Origin: CAYUNW01 sp964446235
Lineage (GTDB): Bacteria > Patescibacteriota > Microgenomatia > 2-02-FULL-39-11
Direction: 5' to 3'
Assembly (NCBI GenBank): GCA_964446235.1
Contig: CAYUNW010000005.1
Location: forward strand, 1 to 64,000
Length of the DNA stretch: 64,000 bases
Shown: in pieces, positions 7,023-14,933 of the stretch
How the letters are laid out: each line of letters opens with the position of its first letter
Position numbering within the stretch: position 1 is the first letter of the stretch
Program-made: the position numbers and the translations under genes
Notes under the pieces: model-generated
The model's input: only the letters and a program-made list of their open reading frames with translations
Databases searched by the model: none
Told to the model about the DNA's origin: nothing

Positions 7023-7088
7023 TATTTAAAATAAGACGATACCTTACTGAAAAATTTATCGATTCAGAATCTAGAATCCAACCTTCCC

Positions 7089-7862
7089 CTATCTCGTCTG
7101 TGGTTCTTTCTGGGCTTTCGCTCCTGGGTTATTGACCATCGGATCTATCGGAGTGAGCGGGATGATTGTATCTTTTTTATCTTTATATGAATATACCGGT
7201 TTTTCGATAAGCGATCTCAATCTGACGTTTCCTTCTGCAGCCTTTTCCAGTTCTTGTCCGGAATTCTTCCACTCGACGACCTGTTTCCTGGTTTCTTCCC
7301 AATCCTTACCTGTTCCTCTTGTAAGTTCATCCGTTATCAGATCTGTTTGAAAACTTGTCAATTCATAAAGGTAATTACTCATCCGGGCAATTTTTTCCTG
7401 CTTCACCCTAGCTCCATCTTCGACTTTTGAGTAGTCATCATTTTCGACATGATGGATCATCTGTCTGACTCCTTCAATGACATAGGGAAGCCGAAGATTA
7501 GGCATCAAGACTCCTGTGGTAATTATATAATGTGCTTCATTTGCCGGGCTTTGATAGGATTTATTGATGACGCCTCCCCTATCGGCAACAAATAACCTCA
7601 AGTCTCCTGTAATATCATCACCAGTTCTGTCTTTGACGGGATCGGGATATCCCATGAGACCTAGCTTCCTAATAACACCTAGAGCGTCATGGAAGTTGAT
7701 CTCTCCATGAACGATACTGTCTTTAAGCATATGATCCCTATTTACTCCAAGAGGATTGGAATTAATGATACTATCAGCCATAGCACGTGATCTTTCCCTG
7801 AAAGCATTTTCATCGATGCTTCTTTGCAGTTTTGGTTCAAGCGGTAAATTATTTTCGGTCAT
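7089..7862 (-). CDS. hypothetical protein
   Basis: 257 residues from ATG 7862 (MTENNLPLEPKLQRS); an upstream ATG at 7910 would add an unlikely Tyr-rich extension. The protein is soluble, mixed-charge and mostly helical, with a C-terminal Pro-rich tail. No family or catalytic motif recognised. It resembles in style the unknown proteins at 10287-10589 and 17687-18415 (regulatory or structural soluble proteins of the same genome), but I see no shared motif. Confidence 0.55.
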   Translation of the reverse strand: MTENNLPLEPKLQRSIDENAFRERSRAMADSIINSNPLGVNRDHMLKDSIVHGEINFHDALGVIRKLGLMGYPDPVKDRTGDDITGDLRLFVADRGGVINKSYQSPANEAHYIITTGVLMPNLRLPYVIEGVRQMIHHVENDDYSKVEDGARVKQEKIARMSNYLYELTSFQTDLITDELTRGTGKDWEETRKQVVEWKNSGQELEKAAEGNVRLRSLIEKPVYSYKDKKDTIIPLTPIDPMVNNPGAKAQKEPQTR

Positions 7863-7948
7863 ATAGTATTTTTCTTGATATTGAGAATAACATAAATAAA
7901 AATTTCTCACAATTTTTTAAAAGGAATGTGAATTTTTGAAGAATAAAA

Positions 7949-8440
7949 TTACTTGATAAATTCTTTCAGGATTTGAAGATAGTTTTGTTGGGTTTCTGGG
8001 GATATTTTCTTCCAAATTTGATCTAGCGGTTGGATATTTCCATCATTATCAATAATTTCTTTACATGATTGGAAAAAGAATTCTTCTGGAGTAGCTAAAA
8101 ATAACCAAGCGTAATCCCAATGTTTATGAATATTTTCTGCAATTTCTTTCACATCTTCCCTATCTAACCTACTTCTATATTTCACTTCTATAAGAAAAAT
8201 GTGGCTGTTGTTTTTTGATAAAAGCAAAAAATCAGGAGAACTGGAAAGATTATCTGATATCTTTTTGAAAGTCGACTGATGGTGTTCATGTTTCCATTGA
8301 GTCAAATCTGGTAAAACGTATTCAACTCCAAGTGGAATTACTTGAAATTCATTTGTTTCCAAAAACATCTGCTGGAAAATTATCTCTGCAATCTTACCTT
8401 TTATCAAACTTCTAGTAAACTGCAAATTATCCTGACTCAT
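7949..8440 (-). CDS. PD-(D/E)XK nuclease-like protein
   Basis: 163 residues. An early helix with a glutamate (GKIAEIIFQQMF, about residues 15-26), then SSPDFLLLSKNNSHIFLIEVKYRS (about 67-90) fit the E ... PD ... E-x-K signature of PD-(D/E)XK nucleases (Asp of PDF, Glu and Lys of EVK). Such folds include restriction and repair nucleases. It lies just downstream of the DpnI-like gene on the same strand (about 120 nt apart), so it could be part of the same defence cluster. The exact family is not identified. Confidence 0.65.
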   Translation of the reverse strand: MSQDNLQFTRSLIKGKIAEIIFQQMFLETNEFQVIPLGVEYVLPDLTQWKHEHHQSTFKKISDNLSSSPDFLLLSKNNSHIFLIEVKYRSRLDREDVKEIAENIHKHWDYAWLFLATPEEFFFQSCKEIIDNDGNIQPLDQIWKKISPETQQNYLQILKEFIK

Positions 8441-8562
8441 AATTTTATAATAGCACTAATAGCAAAGAATGGTATAAAAATATTTTTATCAGAACCGTAA
8501 TTAGAAAAGAAACGTCCCTTATTTATCCAAACTAAATCCTGTACAACAACAGTCTACTTGCA

Positions 8563-9333
8563 TTATAGACACCGGTAATAACCACTAGATACAAACTCTA
8601 AATATCCCATATCACGTAATAATTGTAATTGTTGTCTAATTTTATCTTTTATATGAAAATTACTAGGATGCAGAATTTTTAACTCACTTTCGTATTTATA
8701 AATATCATCCAGTATAAATTCTTTCTTCTCAAGTTTATCAATACATCTCATAACATCTAATAGCCATCCTTTTAAGTTATTATCATACGTTTGTTCTAGA
8801 AATAGAGTTTTTCTCCAATTATTGATAACATCAATCTTTTGTAAAGATTTACAATTCTTTACATAATATATTTTTCCTGCACTTGGAATTTGATTTATTA
8901 AAATATTACATCCGACCCAATTCGCACGTTTGGCGAATCTTGATAATGGATGGCGTTTCTCGATTAACAGTGGTATAAAAAAGCGTTTTGGAATAACAAA
9001 AAAATCAATTACAGATAATTGTATTTTCTTATATATTAGTATAAATAAATTTGGATTATTATTTCCATTTAGTCTACTTATCATCTGGTTATATGCACCG
9101 TTAACTATTTTATTTCCAATGTATCCTTTTTTACCTTTTAATTCATAATCTTCGGTACAGTTATTACAATAAAAATCAGCAACAGGTTTATTATTTTCGT
9201 ATTTATTAATATGATTATCTCCACAACTAGGACAGAATATATGACGAGTAACCCAATCTTCTGATAAAACACGAATTATTTGAGATGTACTGTGATAATT
9301 TTGTACTAATTTTTTATTAAAAAACAAATCCAT
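8563..9333 (-). CDS. dpnI: DpnI-family methyl-directed restriction endonuclease
   Basis: 256 residues, co-linear with Streptococcus DpnI (254 residues). The zinc site is C34-x2-C37 (FCPSCGDN) and C56-x2-C59 (FYCNNC). The catalytic PD-(D/E)XK residues lie in PVADFYC (Asp53) and YELKGKKG (Glu64, Lys66), the DpnI numbering. The C-terminal third (HIKDKIRQQLQLLRDMGYLEF) matches the DpnI winged-helix domain that reads the methylated site. DpnI cleaves GATC only when adenine is methylated, so no cognate methylase is needed and none is seen. It would protect a Dam-negative cell against Dam-methylated incoming DNA. A 16-bp palindrome lies just upstream. Call is strong; exact specificity is inferred. 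Confidence 0.93.
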   Translation of the reverse strand: MDLFFNKKLVQNYHSTSQIIRVLSEDWVTRHIFCPSCGDNHINKYENNKPVADFYCNNCTEDYELKGKKGYIGNKIVNGAYNQMISRLNGNNNPNLFILIYKKIQLSVIDFFVIPKRFFIPLLIEKRHPLSRFAKRANWVGCNILINQIPSAGKIYYVKNCKSLQKIDVINNWRKTLFLEQTYDNNLKGWLLDVMRCIDKLEKKEFILDDIYKYESELKILHPSNFHIKDKIRQQLQLLRDMGYLEFVSSGYYRCL

Positions 9334-9336
9334 AAC

Positions 9337-9352
9337 AATTTGTATACAAATT
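9337..9352 (-). promoter_or_regulatory. 16-bp palindrome upstream of the DpnI-like gene
   Basis: AATTTGTATACAAATT is a perfect inverted repeat ending 3 bp before the ATG (minus strand) of the restriction gene. It probably overlaps the promoter or transcript start and could be an operator. Confidence 0.5.
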
Positions 9353-9384
9353 TTAACATGAGAGAAATATATAAGAATTTGAAA

Positions 9385-9475
9385 AATAGGAGATAGGATT
9401 TAAGTTATCAGTAATCAGTAGTCAGTGATCGGTAAGTCTCAGTGATTAGAAATAAGAGATAAGAATTAAGTAAAT
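9385..9475. repeat. degenerate purine-rich intergenic repeat
   Basis: Near-repeats of the kind AATAGGAGATAGGA, TCAGTAATCAGTAGTCAGTGATCGG and AAATAAGAGATAAGAATTAAG follow each other between the DpnI-like and BrnA genes. Similar stretches occur near 10248-10292 and 10670-10692. I see no gene in the 247-bp gap 9334-9580. Confidence 0.45.
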
Positions 9476-9580
9476 TGAAATTGAGTAATTTTTCCAAATT
9501 GCATCACTACTGGATGGTTTTTCTGTTCCATTGTTTTTAATTCGATGCAGTATTTATCAATCTCTACAGACTTACTTTTC

Positions 9581-9808
9581 TTATATATTCTGCTGGGTAT
9601 AATAATCAAGCAAACTGCGGATCATACTCTGATATGCCACTTGCTTCTTTCTGGCTCTATTTTTGAAAAACTCAACGCTTCTTCTGGTAAGCGATAAGGT
9701 GACTTTCACCTGTTTTTCCTTCATCACCAACTCTTCTGGTTTGGGCAAAAAATCCCTGATTACCTTGGTGCTCATAGGTTCATTTGTGTATTTTATTTTC
9801 TTTTTCAT
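9581..9808 (-). CDS. brnA: BrnA-like ribbon-helix-helix antitoxin
   Basis: 75 residues. The C-terminal half (KQVKVTLSLTRRSVEFFKNRARKKQVAYQSMIRSLLDYY) reads as a ribbon-helix-helix DNA-binding unit, and the N-terminal part (STKVIRDFLPKPEEL) would contact the toxin. It overlaps the end of the BrnT gene by 29 nt in the toxin-first order typical of brnT-brnA. BrnA neutralises BrnT and represses the operon. Confidence 0.8.
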   Translation of the reverse strand: MKKKIKYTNEPMSTKVIRDFLPKPEELVMKEKQVKVTLSLTRRSVEFFKNRARKKQVAYQSMIRSLLDYYTQQNI

Positions 9809-10067
9809 AGATATCCTTTCCTTTCCTCCAATAACCGGCTCCGATAATACGGATCTTACCCTTACGGTAAGTAAACCTAACTGTCAAAACACCTCCTTTT
9901 ACTTTACCTAAACAATAATACCGCTTTTCTATTCCGCTATGCTGTGTATCCTTCGTAATTACACGCTTGGGATCCTTGAAGGCAAGTTGTGCGTCATAAA
10001 AAGAAACTGAGTGTTTATTGATATTAGACGCATTCTTTACCTCATCCCACTCAAAATATACTCTCAT
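9780..10067 (-). CDS. brnT: BrnT-family ribonuclease toxin
   Basis: 95 residues with the BrnT pattern: FEWDEVKNASNINKHSVSFYDAQLAFKD in the first third, then EKRYYCLGKV and LTVRFTYRKGKIRIIGAGYWRKGKDIYE. BrnT is a RelE-fold ribonuclease that blocks translation. The usual IRIISAR-R segment reads IRIIGAGYWRKG here, so one arginine of the active region is shifted or lost, and activity should not be assumed. It pairs with the overlapping BrnA antitoxin, with an operator palindrome upstream. Confidence 0.85.
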   Translation of the reverse strand: MRVYFEWDEVKNASNINKHSVSFYDAQLAFKDPKRVITKDTQHSGIEKRYYCLGKVKGGVLTVRFTYRKGKIRIIGAGYWRKGKDIYEKENKIHK

Positions 10068-10078
10068 AATATCATATA

Positions 10079-10096
10079 TATGGTAATTTTACCATA
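10079..10096 (-). promoter_or_regulatory. operator palindrome of the brnTA module
   Basis: TATGGTAA-TT-TTACCATA is a perfect 8-bp inverted repeat 12 bp upstream of the brnT ATG. A TATGAT-like -10 lies between it and the gene, so BrnA bound here would cover the promoter. Confidence 0.65.
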
Positions 10097-10221
10097 CTTT
10101 TATACATACCGATATCTGTGATACTAAGTTTTCTTATCTTTTTAATCTACTTCTAGATGAAAAACAGCTATCTTATTATTATTTTACTAAAATTTTGGAA
10201 AGTTTGAAGAAAGGAGGGGAA

Positions 10222-10292
10222 AATTAACCTAAGTTCTAATTAACCTAAGAAATAAGAGATAGGAAATAGGAAGTAAGAAGTAGGAGTTAAGT
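10222..10292. repeat. direct repeat plus degenerate purine-rich repeat
   Basis: AATTAACCTAAG occurs at 10222-10233 and again at 10238-10249. It is followed by GAAATAAGAGATAGGAAAT-type near-repeats up to the end of the next gene, of the same kind as 9385-9475. The rest of the gap 10097-10286 is AT-rich with no recognisable gene. Confidence 0.5.
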
Positions 10293-10589
10293 TTTTATCT
10301 CTTTCACACTTGTGGAATATGCCCTAAAAAGTGCTCCTGCATGCAAAGACCAGTATCTTCTGTCCAGATACAAGTCTGCCCGCTGTCCGGGCAATATCTC
10401 ATAACCGGTCGCTCCTTCAATATCCTCACCGATTCTTTTGGCTTGAAATGGTCTTTGCACTACTCCTCTTGAATCATGCCATGGGTATATCACCGCACCT
10501 TTTTTCACCTGATAAATTGATTCAGGCAAGGGCTCCTGGCCTAGACCTTCAAATGGCGGTTGCACTCCGTATTCTTTTCTTCTTGGCAT
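10287..10589 (-). CDS. hypothetical protein
   Basis: 100 residues, soluble, rich in Arg, Pro and Gly (EYGVQPPFEGLGQEPLPESIYQV at the start, GYEILPGQRADLYLDRRYWSLHAGALFRAY near the end). No family recognised. The minus-strand frame was preferred over an overlapping plus-strand frame because its composition is that of a normal soluble protein. No clear ribosome site precedes the ATG. Confidence 0.45.
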   Translation of the reverse strand: MPRRKEYGVQPPFEGLGQEPLPESIYQVKKGAVIYPWHDSRGVVQRPFQAKRIGEDIEGATGYEILPGQRADLYLDRRYWSLHAGALFRAYSTSVKEIKT

Positions 10590-10693
10590 AATTTTTAGGT
10601 TTTTTGGGCAAGATGGAAAAAGCTCCTGACGGAAAGCATGGCAAGGCTATTTTAACATGAAATAGTTTGGAAATAAGAATATGGAATTAAGTA

Positions 10694-11347
10694 TTAGCAA
10701 CTTGCTTGATTTTTCCTTAGCCAAAATGATCCTGCAAAAAGAAGATAAAACCACAAATGAATGGAAATGGTAATAAATAAATATCCGTTGATGATCAGAT
10801 AACTAAAAAGCACTCCCATCGGGAAACTGAGAAAGAAAAACAAAAGAGCTTCCCTTTTGGGAAGGAAAAAAAGATTGTTAAAGTGAAAAAAAGCGATAAT
10901 CAGTGTAAACCAAATAATTTGGTCAAATACACTCAATCCAATCAACACCGCAAATATCATATAAACAAATTTCACCTGCTGGAAAATTACTTCCAAGAAT
11001 TTCAGATAAAAAGTGGCAGGATCAAAACGGACGATAAACCAGGAACGTTTGTTCTGAATAATATCTTTTGGCTCGATACCGATTTTACGGATGATAAACG
11101 GGGCCATAAACCATGAAATAATTGTTGGAACCAAAATGATAAATGTAAACGCTGTTATAGAAATATTGACTTTCTCCACAGACAAAATTAAAACCCGTGA
11201 TAAAAACACAAACCATACTGCCAAAGAAATAGTTATTTGAATCGGTAATCCATTTAATCCTTCTGGCCGACGCCTTTGAAGAAGTTTATAAGGTAAATAT
11301 CCGATTATAATGATAAATAGAAGAAAAATGAATTTATCCAAAATCAT
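10694..11347 (-). CDS. polytopic membrane protein, unknown function
   Basis: 217 residues with about six hydrophobic helices (near residues 5-20, 38-57, 64-87, 128-170 as two, 172-190, 192-210) and a hydrophilic loop around 92-112 with DIIQNKRSWFIVRFDPATFY. No motif identifies a family; CAAX-protease glutamates are not evident. It is divergent from the AI-2E-like gene. Confidence 0.6.
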   Translation of the reverse strand: MILDKFIFLLFIIIIGYLPYKLLQRRRPEGLNGLPIQITISLAVWFVFLSRVLILSVEKVNISITAFTFIILVPTIISWFMAPFIIRKIGIEPKDIIQNKRSWFIVRFDPATFYLKFLEVIFQQVKFVYMIFAVLIGLSVFDQIIWFTLIIAFFHFNNLFFLPKREALLFFFLSFPMGVLFSYLIINGYLFITISIHLWFYLLFAGSFWLRKNQASC

Positions 11348-11439
11348 ATTAACTGGAGTATAACAAATTCACTATCTTCATCAATTACCAAGCGTAAATG
11401 AAAATTAAAAAAAAGGGGGAAATAAGTTAAAATATATTC

Positions 11440-11958
11440 ATGAAAAAAATACAAAAGAAAAAGAGTGAATCACTGGAAACAGAAATCAAAAACGTACTTC
11501 TCACTTATATCAAAACCCAAGCTTTGGTTGTTGCCATAGTCACAACTATAATTTATATCATCCTCAATTTTCTCAACGTCGGATACGCCGGTCTCTTGGC
11601 TTTTGTCAGTGGCGCACTATGGAGTATCCCCTTTTTTGGTATGTTTCTGGCAGCAATTTTAACCTCGCTTGTGGCCATCTTTGATAACGCCAAATTTCTC
11701 CCCAACTTACCTGCGTTTTTTGAAGGATTAACAATTTTTATCATCTATATTTTGATAAACCAGCTGACCGACTATCTTTTGGCGCCCTTTCTACTTGGTA
11801 AAACCACCGGTACCCATCCGCTTCTGACTATTGCAACTGTGCTTGTCGCTACTGCCCTTTTTGGGTTGCCCGGAGCTATACTGGCTGTACCGGCTTTACT
11901 GATTGTAGTCACTGTCTATAAATATCAGGAAAATACCTCCGAAAATAAGGTAGGGTAA
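11440..11958 (+). CDS. AI-2E (PerM)-family membrane protein, short form
   Basis: 172 residues, about half the usual length of 330-370, matching the C-terminal half of the family. Features are a cytoplasmic amphipathic start, the SGALWSIPFFGMFLAAILTSLVAIF helix pair, NQLTDYLLAPFLLGKTTGTHPLLTIATVLVATALFGLPGAILAVP, and a short tail. Family members include transporters and Na+/H+ antiporters; function here is open. The reading frame is intact and starts after an AT-rich upstream region, so it looks like a genuine short paralogue rather than an assembly fragment. Confidence 0.75.
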   Translation: MKKIQKKKSESLETEIKNVLLTYIKTQALVVAIVTTIIYIILNFLNVGYAGLLAFVSGALWSIPFFGMFLAAILTSLVAIFDNAKFLPNLPAFFEGLTIFIIYILINQLTDYLLAPFLLGKTTGTHPLLTIATVLVATALFGLPGAILAVPALLIVVTVYKYQENTSENKVG

Positions 11959-11985
11959 ATCCGTTACGTTAAAAAGGAAAGGGCT

Positions 11986-12762
11986 TCATCTTTTCAGCCA
12001 CTGATACAAAACGAAACTATTGGTAAGTAGAAAAATTACCAGACAAAAAATAGTGGTATTTATAATATTGGGATAAAGACCGCCAAACCCATTTGCCGAC
12101 GTGTGTTTGAGCCAGATCCCAAAATAAGCCCAAACCGGCACTAAACCGTAGGCAATATTTCTGTCTTTCAAAGTCCGCCAGACAGCAATGACTGTTCCAA
12201 TTAATAGTATGACTATCATCCAAATATCATCAGCAATCCCAAAACCCTTCCAGTTGATACTGACCAAAAAGACAGTGACATTAGCAATGGTGGCAATAGT
12301 GATCCAGCCAAAGTAGATACTAAACGGTATAAGCCAAAGAATATTTTCAACGAAAGAAAATTTTTCCTGATTTAATAAATCGGCAATTTTTATCAAAAAA
12401 TAGAGCAAGATAATCATGAGTAACAGAGTCAGCGGAATATATAGATAATGCCAGCAAAATATCCAGACGATATTGACAAGGGATGTGGCGATAAAATATT
12501 TATTGGTTTTTTCAAACAAATCATTTCTTTTTTTGCTATTGCCACTACCCCAGACTGCAAACTGATAAATTGTATACCCGCTCAAAAGTAGATAAATCAA
12601 CCCCCAGATGGAAAAAGTCACACCGGCCGGAGCAAATAGATTGGGATAAGAATCGGACACTGCGCCCGTGGGAATGCCGTTAATTGGTAGAATATTGGCC
12701 AAAGCGTTGACAACCACCATGCCGATATAGGTGATGACGGTCAATAATTTAATAACAATCAT
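11986..12762 (-). CDS. TspO/MBR-related tryptophan-rich membrane protein
   Basis: 258 residues, about seven to eight membrane helices. The N-terminal NALANILPINGIPTGAVSDSYPNLFAPAGVTFSIWGLIYLLLSGYTIYQ is characteristic of the TspO-like family (compare the P-x-FxPPxWxF-WxxLY region of TspO), and Trp residues recur (FGWITIATIANV, WAYFGIWLKH). TspO proteins bind porphyrins and related ligands; this longer subgroup is uncharacterised. It is on the same strand as the HEAT-repeat gene 16 nt upstream and could be co-transcribed. Confidence 0.75.
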   Translation of the reverse strand: MIVIKLLTVITYIGMVVVNALANILPINGIPTGAVSDSYPNLFAPAGVTFSIWGLIYLLLSGYTIYQFAVWGSGNSKKRNDLFEKTNKYFIATSLVNIVWIFCWHYLYIPLTLLLMIILLYFLIKIADLLNQEKFSFVENILWLIPFSIYFGWITIATIANVTVFLVSINWKGFGIADDIWMIVILLIGTVIAVWRTLKDRNIAYGLVPVWAYFGIWLKHTSANGFGGLYPNIINTTIFCLVIFLLTNSFVLYQWLKR

Positions 12763-12778
12763 TTTTGATAAAAATGAA

Positions 12779-13417
12779 TTAATTCCAGTTATCCTGATCG
12801 TAATACATCCATCTGGTAATATTGCCTTCTCTGCACCATTTGACGGCTTTTCTCAATTCATACTGGCTTAACACTTTGTAAGGGGATTCTTGAGAAGGGA
12901 TATTGCCGGTAAAATACTTTTCCAGAATAGGTAATGCTTTTTTATCTGCCAGTTGTCCCAGAGCCCAAACTGCGTCATTTCTGCTTTTGAAATTCCTTTT
13001 CTCATCTTCAAGCTGGGTGATAAGAGCTTCCACGCAATCCCCGCCGTATTCCCTTTTGGCAGACTGGCATGAGCTTCGTACCGTGAATCGGATCCAGATG
13101 CTGCCGACAACGAAAAGCAATATCAAAACACCAAATGCTAAAGCTCCCAAGAATATAAAGTTTTTGGCTTTTTTACTTATTTTTTTTGAGGTATATATTT
13201 TTTTACCAGAAATATAGTAAACAACCATCAAAATAGCCAGAAATGCCAGTATTATTCCGCTTGACTGGGGATAAGCAAATTCGCCTTTGGAAAAAACAGG
13301 ATGCAGGTTGAAGGAAGGAAATAATAAGAGAAATGAAGCAATAAAAAGAATCAGGATAAAACTAACAAAAGTCTTTTTCTCAATATTTTTGTCTATAGTT
13401 TTCAAAAAATCCTTCAT
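12779..13417 (-). CDS. membrane protein with C-terminal HEAT-like repeat
   Basis: 212 residues. Three hydrophobic helices (about residues 16-36, 50-69, 86-110) are followed by a soluble part with DCVEALITQLEDEKRNFKSRNDAVWALGQLADKKALPILEKYF, a HEAT-repeat-like helical pair. Such repeats mediate protein binding, so it may be a membrane-tethered scaffold. No enzyme motif is seen. It lies just downstream of the collagen-like gene, from which it is separated by a terminator. Confidence 0.7.
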   Translation of the reverse strand: MKDFLKTIDKNIEKKTFVSFILILFIASFLLLFPSFNLHPVFSKGEFAYPQSSGIILAFLAILMVVYYISGKKIYTSKKISKKAKNFIFLGALAFGVLILLFVVGSIWIRFTVRSSCQSAKREYGGDCVEALITQLEDEKRNFKSRNDAVWALGQLADKKALPILEKYFTGNIPSQESPYKVLSQYELRKAVKWCREGNITRWMYYDQDNWN

Positions 13418-13487
13418 AAAAAACCCGGTACATAATTATACCAAAAGTTATAAAATAAAAAGAAAATTAAATCTTCAAACAAGTAAA

Positions 13488-13514
13488 CAAAAACGCAGCT
13501 TTCTCCAAGCTGCG
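13488..13514 (-). terminator. intrinsic terminator of the collagen-like gene
   Basis: On the minus strand CGCAGCTT (13514-13507), a 5-nt loop and AAGCTGCG (13501-13494) form a perfect 8-bp stem followed by a T tract (plus-strand A13489-13493). Confidence 0.8.
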
Positions 13515-13547
13515 CTTTGTATGAACAATACAATTTTTTAAAAAAGT

Positions 13548-14078
13548 TTATTGAATAATGGTTGTATTTCGATTTCCTCTTGTGCCGGTTTGGCTATTTA
13601 CAGAAGAATTCCCGTTACTATTGCCGTGACTACCATTGTTTTGTCCCGGGGGCGTAGGTAACGGATTTAAAGGATCAGGCGTATCCAAAGCTTGGGAATT
13701 ATCCACGGCATTTTGGGGTAATAAATGCGGCATGGTCATACCGCTTCGTAAATTAACCGCCTCAATTCTTGGATGTCTGAAGCCACTTGCTCCTGTCGGA
13801 CCGGTAGGACCTTGAGCACCTGTAGCCGCGGAAACTCCGCTTGCTCCACTCGGACCAGTTTCTCCCGTAACACCGGACGGACCCTGCTGATTGGCAGTGC
13901 CTGTAACACCGGTTGGACCGCTTTGATGCATCAATCTTAATGTCTGGGCAAGTTGGGATATCTGACTGCCGCGGTTTTCAAATTGAATTTGAGGTTGCGG
14001 TGGCAGCACTTCAGGCTTACCCGTAAGAGAATGTACAAAAGCAGTAAAGGCAGCGATAATTTGAGCTATATTTCCCAT
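13548..14078 (-). CDS. collagen-like Gly-X-Y repeat protein
   Basis: 176 residues. After a helical start (MGNIAQIIAAFTAFVHSLTG) and a Pro/Gln-rich linker comes an interrupted Gly-X-Y block (about residues 54-98) with repeats such as GPTGVTG, GPSGVTGETGPSGASG and GAQGPTGPTGASG. The C-terminus is Asn/Ser/Gly-rich. Bacterial collagen-like proteins form triple helices on cell surfaces or appendages. There is no classical signal peptide or anchor, so localisation is unclear; the first 20 residues are mildly hydrophobic. It is a single-gene unit ending in a strong terminator. Confidence 0.75.
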   Translation of the reverse strand: MGNIAQIIAAFTAFVHSLTGKPEVLPPQPQIQFENRGSQISQLAQTLRLMHQSGPTGVTGTANQQGPSGVTGETGPSGASGVSAATGAQGPTGPTGASGFRHPRIEAVNLRSGMTMPHLLPQNAVDNSQALDTPDPLNPLPTPPGQNNGSHGNSNGNSSVNSQTGTRGNRNTTIIQ

Positions 14079-14204
14079 AAAAATTCCTTTCCGAAAATTT
14101 TCTTTGAGGCAGAATTTATAAAAAGAAGCAGAGGCAGTTTAAGTCTTTATACCTTAACGGAAAACAGAGAAAATGTCAATGTGACAGACTGGATCAAGAA
14201 TTAT

Positions 14205-14831
14205 TTATTCTTTTTTGCTTTTCAATTTCTCGTATAAGGTTGAAGTGACAAATGAAATTGTCAAAGTAATCATCAGAATGGTCCAAACAGAAAATCTCAT
14301 CAGGGCAAGGTGCAGTAAAATAAAAATCATCCCCGGATAAACCAATCTATGCAGTCGATACCACCAAACTCCAAGCTTTTTCATGCTTATATCATTGGAC
14401 GTAGCAAAAAGTAAGAATGAGACAAAAAGCGCCAGAATACCAAATATTTCAAAAAGAAAAAACGGAATAAACCGCCCGTTTGAAAGCATAGGTATGAGTT
14501 TGACAAATGAATAATGAGTAAAAGCAGTCAGATACATACTGATACCCAAGTGCCTCCGGAAAATCCGAAGCAGTGTAATGATTTTGAGCCGGATATCAAA
14601 TTTTTGAAAAATTCCTGGGATTAACGTAATTATGAATAAAATTACGCTCAAACGGCCGAAATTGACCCCTAGTTGATAAAAAAAGCGTGAATTTACATCA
14701 CTATAATAAATAGAAACGGCTCCAAAATAATAAATAACGGTAAAAAAGAGATAAAATGCTTGGAAAATCCGGATAACAATAAGCTTTTTCTTAATAATCT
14801 GAAAAAATAGTTTATCTAAAATTCCTTTCAT
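14205..14831 (-). CDS. ferric-reductase-like transmembrane protein (MsrQ-like)
   Basis: 208 residues with six membrane helices. RRHLGISMYLTAFTHYSFV (about residues 90-108) and WYRLHRLVYPGMIFILLHLALM (about 158-179) supply paired histidines expected to bind b-type heme in the ferric reductase/MsrQ fold. MsrQ passes electrons to the periplasmic methionine sulfoxide reductase MsrP, which is not seen here. The protein might serve another periplasmic acceptor. Confidence 0.75.
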   Translation of the reverse strand: MKGILDKLFFQIIKKKLIVIRIFQAFYLFFTVIYYFGAVSIYYSDVNSRFFYQLGVNFGRLSVILFIITLIPGIFQKFDIRLKIITLLRIFRRHLGISMYLTAFTHYSFVKLIPMLSNGRFIPFFLFEIFGILALFVSFLLFATSNDISMKKLGVWWYRLHRLVYPGMIFILLHLALMRFSVWTILMITLTISFVTSTLYEKLKSKKE

Positions 14832-14933
14832 AAAAACATTTTTCTAGAAAAGTATTATATCCGATAAATATATTGTTATAAATACTAATATTGATTTATT
14901 TTTATCTTTTACCTAAGCTTAGATTAATACTAT

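Noticed and set aside
10331..10591. Plus-strand frame opposite the hypothetical protein at 10287-10589
   Set aside because: Less balanced composition, no ribosome site; kept the minus-strand gene with moderate confidence.
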